Shown: piece by piece, positions 42,157 through 50,187 of the stretch
How the letters are laid out: the number at the start of each line of letters is the position of its first letter
How positions within the stretch are numbered: position 1 is the first letter of the stretch
Source of the DNA: Amycolatopsis solani
GTDB taxonomy: Bacteria; Actinomycetota; Actinomycetes; Mycobacteriales; Pseudonocardiaceae
Assembly: GCF_033441515.1 (NCBI RefSeq)
Contig: NZ_JAWQJT010000003.1
Span: 2,170,001-2,234,000 of the forward strand
Reading direction: 5' to 3'
DNA length: 64,000 bases
Notes under the pieces: generated by a model
What the model was told of the DNA's origin: nothing
Database searches by the model: none
Seen by the model: only the letters and a program-made list of their open reading frames with translations
Made by a program: the position numbers and the translations under genes

Positions 42157-43185
42157 GTGCTGGAAGCGCTGGGCATGACTCCCGACGAAGAGCGGGTCTA
42201 CCGCGTGATCGTCGGCGGCTACCGGACCACCCCGGGCGAGATCGCGGGCCAGGCCGGGGTGAGCCGGGCCGAGGTGGACCCCGTCCTGGACGTCCTGCTG
42301 GCGAAAGGCCTCGTCAACAAGGCCGACGGGTACTACATGTCCGCGCCGCCGGACGTCTCGCTCGGTCCGCTGCTGGTGCACGGCCAGGAGAAGCTGGAGG
42401 CCGCCCGGGCCGCGGTGTCGCAGCTCGCCGAGGAGTACCGGGGCAGCGCGCGGCGGCGGGACTCCGCGCAGCTCGTCGAGGTCGTCACCGGGGCCGACGC
42501 GATCCGGCGGCAGGCGCTCGCCATCCAGCGCAGTGCCCGCGAAGAGTCCCTGTGGTTCTGCCTCGAAGGCAACGTCGCGATGGCGGCGTCGGAGAACGTC
42601 GAGGAAGCGCTCGCGCAGGCCCGCGGCGTCCAATACCGCGTGATCTACGAGACCGGCTTGCTCGAAGAACCCGGCCGGATGGTCAACGTCCTGGAGGGCA
42701 TCGAAGGGGGCGAGATCGCCCGCTCGATCTCGAAACTGCCGGTGCGCCTGGCCATCTCCGACCGCCGGGTGGCGCTGTGCCCGCTGGTCAGCCACGACAG
42801 CACCGGGGAGCCGACCGCCGCGCTCGTGCGGGAAAGCAGCCTGCTGTCCGCGCTCGTCGCGTTGTTCGAGGTCTACTGGGAACGCGCGTCGCCGCTGCGG
42901 GTCGGGGACACCGCGCCCACCAGCCACCTCGATCCCGATGAGCGGCGGCTGCTCTCCCTGCTCATCGGCGGCGTCAGCGACAAGTCGATCGCGACGCAGC
43001 TCGACGTCAGCTACCGGACCGTCCAGCGGCGGCTGCAGGACCTGATGCGCCGCGTCAACGTCCGCACCCGGATGCAGCTGGCCTGGCAGGCCAGCAAGCT
43101 CGGCTGGCTGGACGAGCCGAGCCCCGGGCGCCTCCTGCCGCTTGACGGCGGAAGGCACCCGGAGCCCGTGCGCGACGCTATTTGA
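42157..43185 (+). CDS. TrmB/LuxR-like transcriptional regulator
   Basis: The 342-residue protein begins at GTG 42157 (CTAGGAGG upstream). It has an N-terminal winged HTH (YRVIVGGYRTTPGEIAGQAG, VSRAEVDPVLDVLLAKGLV), a central PLD-like effector domain typical of TrmB/HTH_42 regulators, and a C-terminal LuxR HTH (LDPDERRLLSLLIGGVSDKS then IATQLDVSYRTVQRRLQDLM). This pairing is common in actinomycetes. Its stop overlaps the subtilase stop by eight bases on the opposite strand. A link to the subtilase is unproven. The 229-nt gap before it shows no gene, only a short palindrome TTGTCGACAA at 42099-42108. Confidence 0.88.
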   Translation: MLEALGMTPDEERVYRVIVGGYRTTPGEIAGQAGVSRAEVDPVLDVLLAKGLVNKADGYYMSAPPDVSLGPLLVHGQEKLEAARAAVSQLAEEYRGSARRRDSAQLVEVVTGADAIRRQALAIQRSAREESLWFCLEGNVAMAASENVEEALAQARGVQYRVIYETGLLEEPGRMVNVLEGIEGGEIARSISKLPVRLAISDRRVALCPLVSHDSTGEPTAALVRESSLLSALVALFEVYWERASPLRVGDTAPTSHLDPDERRLLSLLIGGVSDKSIATQLDVSYRTVQRRLQDLMRRVNVRTRMQLAWQASKLGWLDEPSPGRLLPLDGGRHPEPVRDAI

Positions 43186-46100
43186 GCCCGTACGCCCGGA
43201 GCACCGTCTGGTCGACGGCGTTGCCCGCGGTGTCGGTGGCCTGCACCCGCAGCGCGACGTAGGAGTTCGTAACGCCGAGCGACGGGTGGTCGATCGTGGC
43301 CTCGTACGACTTCCCGGTGCGCTTGACGTCGACCACGCGCCAGGTCTTGCCGTCGTCGTAGGACGCCCAGGCCTTCACTGCCCGCACGTCCGGCGCGGCC
43401 ATCCCGTCCTGGAAGCGCGCGGTCAGGCCGATCCTGGCCTTGCGGCCGGCCGGGAGGCGGTTGCCGGCGTCGGCGTCCACCGCGTAGTCCAGCTGCAGCA
43501 ACGGAAGCAGCGCCGGCGCCGCCGACCGGGCCGAGCGGAACGTCCACGACGTCTGCGTGCTCGTGCCGAACAGCCACTCCGGCGAATCGCGCCGCACCGA
43601 CAGGTCGAGCCGGTAGGTCGCCGGGTCCGCGCCGGCCGGGAAGGTGCCGAACGCGTAGGGCTGTTCCGACACGAGGGTGCCGTCGCGGAACAGTTTCGCC
43701 GACGTCGTGGCCGGCCCGGCCTGGTCGTCGCCTTCGTTGAACCCGTAGTGCCCGGTCTGGCTGTCGACGAACTCCGGGATCTGAATGCGGAGCTTGTCGC
43801 CCTCCCGGGTCGAGTCCATCCCCGGCACGCCCCGCGGGATGGCGGGCCGGACGACCGGCGCGAACCAGTCCTCGGTGACGTTCTCCTTGCCCGTGTAGGT
43901 GCGCGGCGCCGCGGTCATGCCGCCCTGGAGCGGGGACATCTCGTCCCAGATCAGGCCGTGCTTGACGCGGTGCTGCCACAGGATGTCCCCGGAGCTGACG
44001 TACTCCTCGCGGGTCGACGGCGTCGTCACGAGCCGCTGGTACTCGTTGACGGCGAAGTCCTGCCACGGCTTCCAGGCGAACCGCTGTTCCTTGGCTTCAC
44101 CGCCGCTGCCGGTCTGGCGGTAGTGGGTGGTGACGGTCGCGGTGTTCGCCGAGGTGACCTTGTGGACGATCTTGTCCGGGATCCGGCCGTGCTCGGTCTG
44201 GACCACGTCGTAGAGGTACGGGCTGACCGCGATCCCCTGCAGGCTCAGGAACGTCGGGAGACGCTTGATCTTGGCCAGCAGCGCCAGCCCTTCGTCCCGG
44301 TCGAGCTGGACGGTCGGGATCGCCAGGTTCGGCGCCGCGCTGATCGACGGCACGCTTGCGGTGCCCCAGCCGTCCGGTACGACGATGAAGACGATCGCCG
44401 CCCCGGCGGCCGCGGCGGCGCGGGAGACGTCGTCGCGGTTGTAGTCCGCCGGGTCCGGGTCGACGATCGCGGCCTTCCCGCGCGCGTTCTTGAAGTCCGC
44501 CGGCTTGCCCCGCCCCGCGGAGACGGCCTGCAGCAGCCGCCAGCCGTCCAGTTTGGGCGATCCGCCGAGGTAGCGGTTCGTGAGCGGGTCACGGCCGCCC
44601 AGGACGTTCACCGTCAACGGCGGCGCGATCCTCGACCAGCGGGAGCCGAACTCGAAAGCACCGGTCGTCACCTTCGGCGTCGGGGTGACGCGGAGTTCGC
44701 GGGTGTAGTCGAACTGCATGGCGTAGTTCGCGATCCGGCGCGGGCCGAGCTCGCGGTAGGTGTAGTAGCTCCAGATCCCGGCCTGTTCGGACGGCTTGGG
44801 GGTCTCGATCTCGACCTTCACCGCCTTGCGGGCGTCCAGCACGATGTTCGTGTCGCCGGTGACCCGGATCTCGGGCAGGACGACCTGGAACGCGGTGAGG
44901 CCGTCCGCGGTGCCGTCGACCTGCGCGGTCAGGTAGTACACGCCCGCGCCGACCTCGACCGTCAGGCTGCCGCCGCCCAGCCAGGTGTTGACGTCGTAGC
45001 GGTAGTCCTCGCCGTACATCAGCAGCCACGGCGCGACGGTGGGCTTGCCCTGCAGGTCCAGCGCGGTGAGGGTGACCTTGTGCTTCGGCGCGGTCTTGTC
45101 CGCGCCGAGTGCGGTGTGCGCCACCACCCCGTCGGCGGTCGCGGTGAGCCGTCCGCTGTAGGTGCCCGCGGCCAGTTTCGCCGGGTCACCGGTGAGCGTG
45201 ACGGTCGCCTGGCCGCCGGCCGGGACGTCCACAGTGGACTTGCCGAGGCGGATCCCGTCGGCGGCGGGCACGCCGGCGAGGGACTTGGCGTCCAGGGTGA
45301 GCTTCAGCGACACCGGCGTGGTGCCGGCGTTGGTGTAGGTGACCTCTTTGGACACCGGCGCCTTGCCGTCTTCGACCGCGCCGAGGTCGAGCGTGCCGGT
45401 GGCGAAGACCTTCTGCTTCACCGCGCGGGCCACGTCGACGCGGCCGCCGCCCTGCTCGTACACCGAGAGCCCGTTGGCGGTCAGGGAAGTGCTGGCCAGT
45501 GCGTCCTTGAGCCGGCTGCCCGGCCAGTCGGGGTGCTGCTGGGCGAGGATCGCCACCGCGCCGGCGACGTGCGGCGTGGCCATCGACGTGCCGGAAGCGG
45601 CGGTGTAGTGGTCGTCGACGACGTCGCCCATGGCGGTGCCCGCGGCGCGGGCGGCGACGATGCCGACGCCGGGCGCGGTGATGTCGGGCTTGACGGCGTT
45701 GTCGCCCAACCGCGGACCGCGGCTGGAGAACGACGCCAGGCTCTCGTCACGGCCGACCGCGCCGACGGTCAGCGCGGCTTCGGCGGTACCCGGGGAGCCG
45801 ACGGTGTACGCGCCCTGTTCGCCGTCGTTGCCGGCGGCGACCACGAAGAGCGTGCCGGTCTCCGCGCTGAGCGCGTTCAGGCCGACGCTGAGCGCGTCGG
45901 TGCCGTCGGTCGGGCCGCCGCCGAGGCTCATGTTGACCGCCTTGGCGCCGGAGTGCGCCGCCCACTCCATCCCGGCGAGGACCCAGGATTCGTAGCCGAA
46001 GCCGTCGTCGTCGAGCACCTTGCCGACGAGCAGTTTCGCGCCCGGCGCGGCACCCTTGAGCCGGCCGCCGGACGCGGCGCCGGAGCCCGCGATCGTCGAG

Positions 46101-46858
46101 GCGACGTGCGTGCCGTGGCCGAAGTGGTCGGTGGTGTCGGGGCTGGTCGTGAAGTTGACCGCCTCGCTCACGCGACCGGCCAGGTCGGGGTGGGTGGGGT
46201 CGTAGCCGGTGTCGAGCACCGCGACCGTGGTGCCGGTGCCGTCGTAGCCCGCGGCCCACGCTTCGGGGGCGCCGATCTGCGGGACGCTGCGGTCGAGGGA
46301 GACGCGGACCTTGCGGTCCAGGGAGATCCGCTCGAGGTTCCCCGACGAGGCCCAGAACGCGGCGGCGGTCGCCTTGCCGGCCCGCGCGGAACGGCCGTTG
46401 ACGCTGGTCAGCGTCGCGCCGAGCTCGGCGTTCGCGGTGGTTTTCCGGAGGTCCGTGCCCTTGCGGTAGGTGAGGATCAGCGGGAGGGTCGCCGACTGCT
46501 CGTCGGCGTACCCCTCGGCGATCAGCTCGGTGACGTCGAACAGGGTCCGGTCGACCTGCTTCGAGCCCAGCCGGGGCGCCACGTCCTCGGGGAAGACGCT
46601 GAGGTGGCCGTCGACCTCCTGCTGGTGGAACCGGATCTTCTCCCGGCCCGGCGCGGGCTGGACGGTGGCGGCCTGCTTGCCGCCGGGCTGCCGTTCGACC
46701 TGGACGACGTCCCCGGTGAGCAGGGTGACCGAATGCCGCTCGACCCCCGCGGGAGCCGCCGCGGCTTGTGGGCCGGGGGCCGCGTGCGCGACACCGGCGG
46801 TGCCCGCGACGAGGGTCCCGGCGCAGGCCAGGACCAGAACACGTGATCTCCAGTGCAT
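43178..46858 (-). CDS. Large secreted subtilisin-like (S8) serine protease
   Basis: The 1,226-residue protein has a Sec signal (RVLVLACAGTLVAGTAGVAHA) and a prodomain with the typical ERHSVTLLTGDVVQVERQPG start. The S8 catalytic domain has Asp in AVLDTGYDPTHPDL, His in HFGHGTHVAST, oxyanion Asn in VVAAGNDGEQG, and Ser in SGTSMATPHVAGA. About 750 more residues follow, including a beta-sandwich region and a PA-like insert (AAAAGAAIVFIVVPDG). No sortase motif is seen. Such giant subtilases are common secreted enzymes in actinomycetes. It is convergent and 8 nt overlapping with the LuxR-type regulator. Confidence 0.95.
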   Translation of the reverse strand: MHWRSRVLVLACAGTLVAGTAGVAHAAPGPQAAAAPAGVERHSVTLLTGDVVQVERQPGGKQAATVQPAPGREKIRFHQQEVDGHLSVFPEDVAPRLGSKQVDRTLFDVTELIAEGYADEQSATLPLILTYRKGTDLRKTTANAELGATLTSVNGRSARAGKATAAAFWASSGNLERISLDRKVRVSLDRSVPQIGAPEAWAAGYDGTGTTVAVLDTGYDPTHPDLAGRVSEAVNFTTSPDTTDHFGHGTHVASTIAGSGAASGGRLKGAAPGAKLLVGKVLDDDGFGYESWVLAGMEWAAHSGAKAVNMSLGGGPTDGTDALSVGLNALSAETGTLFVVAAGNDGEQGAYTVGSPGTAEAALTVGAVGRDESLASFSSRGPRLGDNAVKPDITAPGVGIVAARAAGTAMGDVVDDHYTAASGTSMATPHVAGAVAILAQQHPDWPGSRLKDALASTSLTANGLSVYEQGGGRVDVARAVKQKVFATGTLDLGAVEDGKAPVSKEVTYTNAGTTPVSLKLTLDAKSLAGVPAADGIRLGKSTVDVPAGGQATVTLTGDPAKLAAGTYSGRLTATADGVVAHTALGADKTAPKHKVTLTALDLQGKPTVAPWLLMYGEDYRYDVNTWLGGGSLTVEVGAGVYYLTAQVDGTADGLTAFQVVLPEIRVTGDTNIVLDARKAVKVEIETPKPSEQAGIWSYYTYRELGPRRIANYAMQFDYTRELRVTPTPKVTTGAFEFGSRWSRIAPPLTVNVLGGRDPLTNRYLGGSPKLDGWRLLQAVSAGRGKPADFKNARGKAAIVDPDPADYNRDDVSRAAAAAGAAIVFIVVPDGWGTASVPSISAAPNLAIPTVQLDRDEGLALLAKIKRLPTFLSLQGIAVSPYLYDVVQTEHGRIPDKIVHKVTSANTATVTTHYRQTGSGGEAKEQRFAWKPWQDFAVNEYQRLVTTPSTREEYVSSGDILWQHRVKHGLIWDEMSPLQGGMTAAPRTYTGKENVTEDWFAPVVRPAIPRGVPGMDSTREGDKLRIQIPEFVDSQTGHYGFNEGDDQAGPATTSAKLFRDGTLVSEQPYAFGTFPAGADPATYRLDLSVRRDSPEWLFGTSTQTSWTFRSARSAAPALLPLLQLDYAVDADAGNRLPAGRKARIGLTARFQDGMAAPDVRAVKAWASYDDGKTWRVVDVKRTGKSYEATIDHPSLGVTNSYVALRVQATDTAGNAVDQTVLRAYGLK

Positions 46859-47017
46859 CGCACCAGGCTCGCGCCGCGACCGTGATCCGTCACTAGGGCG
46901 GAGACGTCCGAAACACGACACGTCGCATCTTCGTCAGCCGCCCACCGCACGCCGCGGTCGCCGGCCGTCGGGCTTGATCGCTTTTCGCGACGGCCGGGCC
47001 TCCGTAGCGTGGCCGGC

Positions 47018-47818
47018 ATGACCCCACAGCACGCGCTCTGGCTGCCGCTCTTCGACGAGCTGGCCGACCCCGTCCTCGTCGCCGAGCTCGCCGCCGAGGC
47101 CGAAGCGGCCGGGTGGCACGGCTTCTTCGTCTGGGACCACCTGCGCTGGCGCGAACCGGTGGCCGCGGTGGCCGATCCGTGGATCACGCTGGCCGCGGTC
47201 GCCGCCGCCACTTCGTCGCTGCGGTTCGGGCCGATGGTCAGCGCCATCAGCAGGCGACGGCCCGCCAAGCTCGCCCGCGAGACCGCCACCCTCGACCGGC
47301 TCGGCGGCGGACGGCTCACGCTCGGCGTCGGCCTCGGCAGCGACCGGTTCGGCGAGGAGTTCTCCCGCACCGGCGAGGAGTGCGACGACCGGGTGCGGGC
47401 CCGCATGCTCGACGAAGCTCTCGACGTCCTCACCGCCGCCTGGTCCGGTGAAGTCGTGCACCACCGCGGCGAGCACTACACGGTGGACGGCATCCGGTTC
47501 CTGCCGGCACCCGCCGGGCGGATTCCCGTCTGGGCGGCGGGTTTCCCCGGCAAGCTCCGCCCGATGCGCCGGGCCGCGCGGCTCGACGGGTACTTCCCGG
47601 TGAACCTCGACTCCGCCGGCCGCTTCGCCGACGCCGTCGCCGAGGTGGAGGCGCTGCGGACCGGCACCGGACCATTCGACTACGTCGCGGAAATCCAGCC
47701 CGGCGACGACGGCTCGGCCTACGCGCGGGCGGGCGCGACCTGGCTGCTGACCGGCTTCGACCCGGAAGCCCTCTCCGTCGACCAGGTGCGCGGCGTGCTG
47801 CGCGACGGGCCGCACTGA
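47018..47818 (+). CDS. Luciferase-like (F420/flavin-dependent) oxidoreductase
   Basis: The 266-residue protein begins MTPQHALWLPLFDELADP. It shows the LLM barrel pattern: GFFVWDHLRWREP, LRFGPMVSAISRRRPAKLAR, TLDRLGGGRLTLGVGLGSD, RFGEEFSRTGE and GRIPVWAAGFPGK. Members use F420 or FMN, and F420 is the common choice in actinomycetes. GTG 47009 is an alternative start. It is a stand-alone gene upstream of a small membrane gene. Substrate unknown. Unlike the remnant at 30610-30785 this copy is complete. Confidence 0.9.
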   Translation: MTPQHALWLPLFDELADPVLVAELAAEAEAAGWHGFFVWDHLRWREPVAAVADPWITLAAVAAATSSLRFGPMVSAISRRRPAKLARETATLDRLGGGRLTLGVGLGSDRFGEEFSRTGEECDDRVRARMLDEALDVLTAAWSGEVVHHRGEHYTVDGIRFLPAPAGRIPVWAAGFPGKLRPMRRAARLDGYFPVNLDSAGRFADAVAEVEALRTGTGPFDYVAEIQPGDDGSAYARAGATWLLTGFDPEALSVDQVRGVLRDGPH

Positions 47819-47862
47819 GTCACGCGCGGAGGACGAACCCCGGGCCGATACCGTTCCGGCTC

Positions 47863-48159
47863 GTGCGGGACGACGTGCGCGTGGCGAAGACGGTGGTCAT
47901 GGCGCTGGGGTTCGTCCTGATCGCGCTGGGGGTCGCCGCCGGAGGCGCGCTGCTCCTGCTCGCGGCCTTGGCGAGCGGTGGCCGCGACTGGGTGGGCGCC
48001 GGCCCGGCGTTCACGCTGTTCGCCGCGGCCGCCGCGTGGACGGTGCTGGCCGGCGGGCTCGCCGTGTGGTCGGCGCGCCGGGCGAGCCGGCTCGCCGGGC
48101 TGTTCTGCGTCGTGCTCGGCGCGGTGCCCGCCGCCGTCGTGGCCTTCGCCGTCCGCTGA
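47863..48159 (+). CDS. Small membrane protein, unknown
   Basis: The 98-residue product from a GTG has a short charged start (MRDDVRVAKT) and three hydrophobic stretches (VVMALGFVLIALGVAAGGAL, FTLFAAAAAWTVLAGGLAVW, LAGLFCVVLGAVPAAVVAFA). No family is recognised. It lies 44 nt after the LLM gene and its stop almost abuts the convergent TetR gene (3 nt). The composition is typical of real membrane proteins rather than antisense noise. Confidence 0.6.
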   Translation: MRDDVRVAKTVVMALGFVLIALGVAAGGALLLLAALASGGRDWVGAGPAFTLFAAAAAWTVLAGGLAVWSARRASRLAGLFCVVLGAVPAAVVAFAVR

Positions 48160-48162
48160 ACT

Positions 48163-48696
48163 TCAGCCGGTCAGGACCCACTCGATCTGGTCCACCGTCG
48201 GCGTTTCCACCTCGAACAGGCACTGGAGCTGGAAGCCGTCGGCGGCGGCGGCCAGGCGGGCCGCCTCGGCCGGGGGCAGGACCTCCGCCAGCCGTTCGCG
48301 CAGGCGGGCGTTCGAAAGGCGGCTGACCTGGCGGAACTCCTCGTGGCGCATGCCGAGCATGTACAGCTCGTAGGCGACCACGCTCGTCTCCCGCTGCTCG
48401 GTCAGCTGGTGGTGGATCAGCTCCGCCAGCCGGGTGACGACGTTCGCCGGGCTGGTGCCCGCGAGCCACTCCACCAGGGTGTCCGTCCGCAGGCGCAGGA
48501 CGCGGGAGCCGGCCTCGAGCAGCAGGGCCGGGACCGAGTCGAAGTGGTAGGCGACCGAGCCGACCGGGACGCCGGCCTCGGTCGCGACCGAGCGGGCCGT
48601 CACGCTCGCGATCCCGCCGGCCCGCACCAGCCGGATGGCCGCGTGCACGATCCGCTCCCGGCGGTCCGGATCATTGGGTGTGTTCTTCGGGCGCAC
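48163..48696 (-). CDS. TetR family regulator of the SMR pair
   Basis: The 177-residue regulator has a TetR HTH (ERIVHAAIRLVRAGGIASVT, then VATEAGVPVGSVAYHFDSVP) and a helical ligand-binding domain. The GTG start lies inside the second SMR gene, overlapping it by 26 nt, so the regulator is the last cistron of the efflux operon. A 34-nt palindrome just upstream of the first SMR gene is its likely operator, giving autoregulated, drug-inducible efflux. Inducer unknown. Confidence 0.9.
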   Translation of the reverse strand: MRPKNTPNDPDRRERIVHAAIRLVRAGGIASVTARSVATEAGVPVGSVAYHFDSVPALLLEAGSRVLRLRTDTLVEWLAGTSPANVVTRLAELIHHQLTEQRETSVVAYELYMLGMRHEEFRQVSRLSNARLRERLAEVLPPAEAARLAAAADGFQLQCLFEVETPTVDQIEWVLTG

Positions 48697-49033
48697 GGCT
48701 TCCCCTCCTCGCGTTGATCAGCATGACACCCACGACGACGAGCGCGACGCCACCCCAGCCCGCCGGGGACAGGCGGTCCGCGAACAGCACCGCCGCCAGC
48801 AGGGCCACCGCCGCGGTGCCCGCGCCGGTCCAGACCACGTAGGCCACGCTCACCGGCACCACCTTCAGCGCGAAGGCCAGCATGACGGTCGTTCCGCAGT
48901 AGGCGGCGACCGAGACGACCGACGGCAGCGGGACCGTGAACCCGTGCGACGCCTTGAGCGTCAGCGTGGCAACGACCTCGAGCACGACCGTCGCGGCCAG
49001 GCACAGCCAGCCGCGCACCCGGGCCGCGCTCAT
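48671..49033 (-). CDS. SMR family transporter subunit with the conserved glutamate
   Basis: The 120-residue protein has four membrane helices and the SMR signature: WLCLAATVVLEVVATLTLKA followed by SHGF. Glu19 aligns with EmrE Glu14, the essential proton/drug-binding residue. VAYVVWTGAGTAAVALL matches the family's Ala-Tyr-Ala-x-Trp block. The C-terminal tail is charged (RRGSRAPEEHTQ). ATG 49033 overlaps the stop of the upstream subunit (ATGA), typical of heteromeric paired SMR pumps such as EbrAB/YkkCD. Confidence 0.9.
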   Translation of the reverse strand: MSAARVRGWLCLAATVVLEVVATLTLKASHGFTVPLPSVVSVAAYCGTTVMLAFALKVVPVSVAYVVWTGAGTAAVALLAAVLFADRLSPAGWGGVALVVVGVMLINARRGSRAPEEHTQ

Positions 49034-49344
49034 CCCTGGAACCCGAGGATCGTCACGCCGAGCACCGTCAGCGCCATGCCCAGCAGCTGCACCGGGCGGG
49101 TGCGCACCCCGAAGAAGAGCCGGTCGACAACCACGAGGACCACCGCCGCGGTCCCGGTCCACACGGCGTAGACGAACCCCACCGGCAGCCGCTGGACCAG
49201 CCACGACAGCAGGAGAGTGGCGCAAGCGAAGGAGACGACGGCGGCCAGGGCGGGGCGCCACCGCTTGAACCCGTGGGAGGCGCGCGTGAACAGCGTCCCC
49301 GAGAGTCCCGAGGCGATGGCGAGCGCTAGTACCAGGAAGGTCAT
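49030..49344 (-). CDS. SMR-like subunit lacking the essential membrane glutamate
   Basis: The 104-residue four-helix SMR protein contains LALAIASGLSGTLFTRASHG, VGFVYAVWTGTAAVVLVVVD and LGMALTVLGVTILGFQ. Aligned on ASHGF with its partner and with EmrE SEGF, the position of Glu14 is glycine (Gly13), and EmrE Lys22 is Arg. A homodimer would therefore be inactive, so this must serve with its neighbour, which keeps the Glu. It is the first gene of the SMR-SMR-TetR operon, preceded by the operator palindrome. Sequence is clean and frame intact, so the change is not a frameshift artefact. Confidence 0.85.
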   Translation of the reverse strand: MTFLVLALAIASGLSGTLFTRASHGFKRWRPALAAVVSFACATLLLSWLVQRLPVGFVYAVWTGTAAVVLVVVDRLFFGVRTRPVQLLGMALTVLGVTILGFQG

Positions 49345-49347
49345 GAC

Positions 49348-49381
49348 GTCCAGAGTATGTACAAGCGTTCATACTCTGGAC
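49348..49381. promoter_or_regulatory. Palindromic TetR operator upstream of the SMR operon
   Basis: GTCCAGAGTATG (49348-49359) and CATACTCTGGAC (49370-49381) are perfect 12-bp arms with a 10-nt spacer. The site begins 4 nt upstream of the first SMR ATG. This is the typical dyad of a TetR repressor and must overlap the promoter or leader. Confidence 0.85.
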
Positions 49382-49408
49382 GGCGGGTCGCGCGGGTGCC
49401 GCCTCCAG

Positions 49409-49491
49409 CGCCCCAATGTGGCGTTGGTTGCGTTGGACGCACCCAATGTGGCGTTCGGTGCGTCTGACGCACCGAACGCCACATTGGGGCG
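49409..49491. repeat. 30-bp-pitch repeat with alternative long hairpins
   Basis: Two 30-bp direct units (CCAATGTGGCGTT... at about 49413 and 49443) are followed by an inverted copy. The second unit and the inverted copy form a perfect 22-bp stem (49442-49463 with 49467-49488, 3-nt loop). The first unit can instead pair with the same inverted copy over 18 bp (49409-49426 with 49474-49491). It lies downstream of the response-regulator gene and upstream of the SMR operator, and may act as a terminator. Confidence 0.8.
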
Positions 49492-49503
49492 CTTGAGACT
49501 CGC

Positions 49504-49580
49504 GCGGGGCGCGGGGCGCGGGGCGCGGGGCGCGGGGCGCGGGGCGCGGGGCGCGGGGCGCGGGGCGCGGGGCGCGGGGC
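49504..49580. repeat. Heptanucleotide tandem repeat, about 11 x GCGGGGC
   Basis: A 77-bp run of the 7-mer GCGGGGC ends 4 nt before the stop codon of the response regulator gene (on the minus strand the run lies just downstream of the stop). The plus strand has many GGGG runs, giving G-quadruplex potential. Prone to copy-number change and sequencing error. Confidence 0.9.
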
Positions 49581-49584
49581 GACG

Positions 49585-50187
49585 CTACAGCCAGTCGTGC
49601 TCGCGGGCGTAGCGGGCCGCTTCGTGCCTGGTGCGGGTCTGGGTCTTCTGCATCGCGTTCGACAGGTAGTTGCGGACCGTGCCCTCCGCGAGGTGCAGCT
49701 GCCCGGCGATGTCCGCCACCGAAAAGCCCTCCCGGGTCGCGCGCAGGACGTCGAGCTCGCGGTCGGTCAGCGGGCAGTCGTCGACGACGGCGAGGGCCGA
49801 GACGTCCGGGTCGATCCAGCGCTTGCCCGCGTGCAGGGTCTTGATCACCGACGTGATGTGGGCCGGTTCCGCCGCCTTGCTGACGAAGCCCTGGACGCCG
49901 AGTTTCAGCGCCTTGCGGAGCACGCCGGGGCGGGCGTGGCGGGTCAGCATCAGGATCACCTGGTCGGGGCGGGCGCGGCGGATCTTCTCGACCGCGCCGA
50001 GGCCGTCGACGCGGGGCATCTCGAGGTCGATGACCAGCACGTCCGGGCGGTGTTCGAGGGTCGCCGCCACCGCTGTCTCGCCGTCTTCGGCCTCGGCCAG
50101 CACCGTGATCTCGCCCTCCAGCGGGAGCAGGGCGGCCAAGGCCTTGCGCAGCAGGGCTTCGTCGTCGGCGAGCACCACCGTCGTCAT
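49585..50187 (-). CDS. NarL/DesR-type response regulator
   Basis: The 200-residue protein has a receiver domain (acidic DDE at 8-10, phosphoacceptor Asp in VLVIDLEMPRVDGLG, Lys in FVSKAAEP) and a C-terminal LuxR/NarL HTH (LTDRELDVLRATREGFSVAD, then HLAEGTVRNYLSNAMQKTQT). Closest in layout to DesR/LiaR/VraR. Its ATG overlaps the kinase stop (ATGA). The ABC exporter and hydrolase genes are divergently oriented from the kinase and are likely targets. Confidence 0.95.
   Translation of the reverse strand: MTTVVLADDEALLRKALAALLPLEGEITVLAEAEDGETAVAATLEHRPDVLVIDLEMPRVDGLGAVEKIRRARPDQVILMLTRHARPGVLRKALKLGVQGFVSKAAEPAHITSVIKTLHAGKRWIDPDVSALAVVDDCPLTDRELDVLRATREGFSVADIAGQLHLAEGTVRNYLSNAMQKTQTRTRHEAARYAREHDWL

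Noticed and set aside
43142..46846. 1,234-codon plus-strand open frame opposite the subtilase
   Set aside because: Antisense mirror of codon-biased sequence; no domain, no ribosome site.
49409..49580. Possible CRISPR-like or phage attachment array
   Set aside because: Units are few, spacers are not unique, no cas genes are nearby; better explained as hairpin repeat plus microsatellite.
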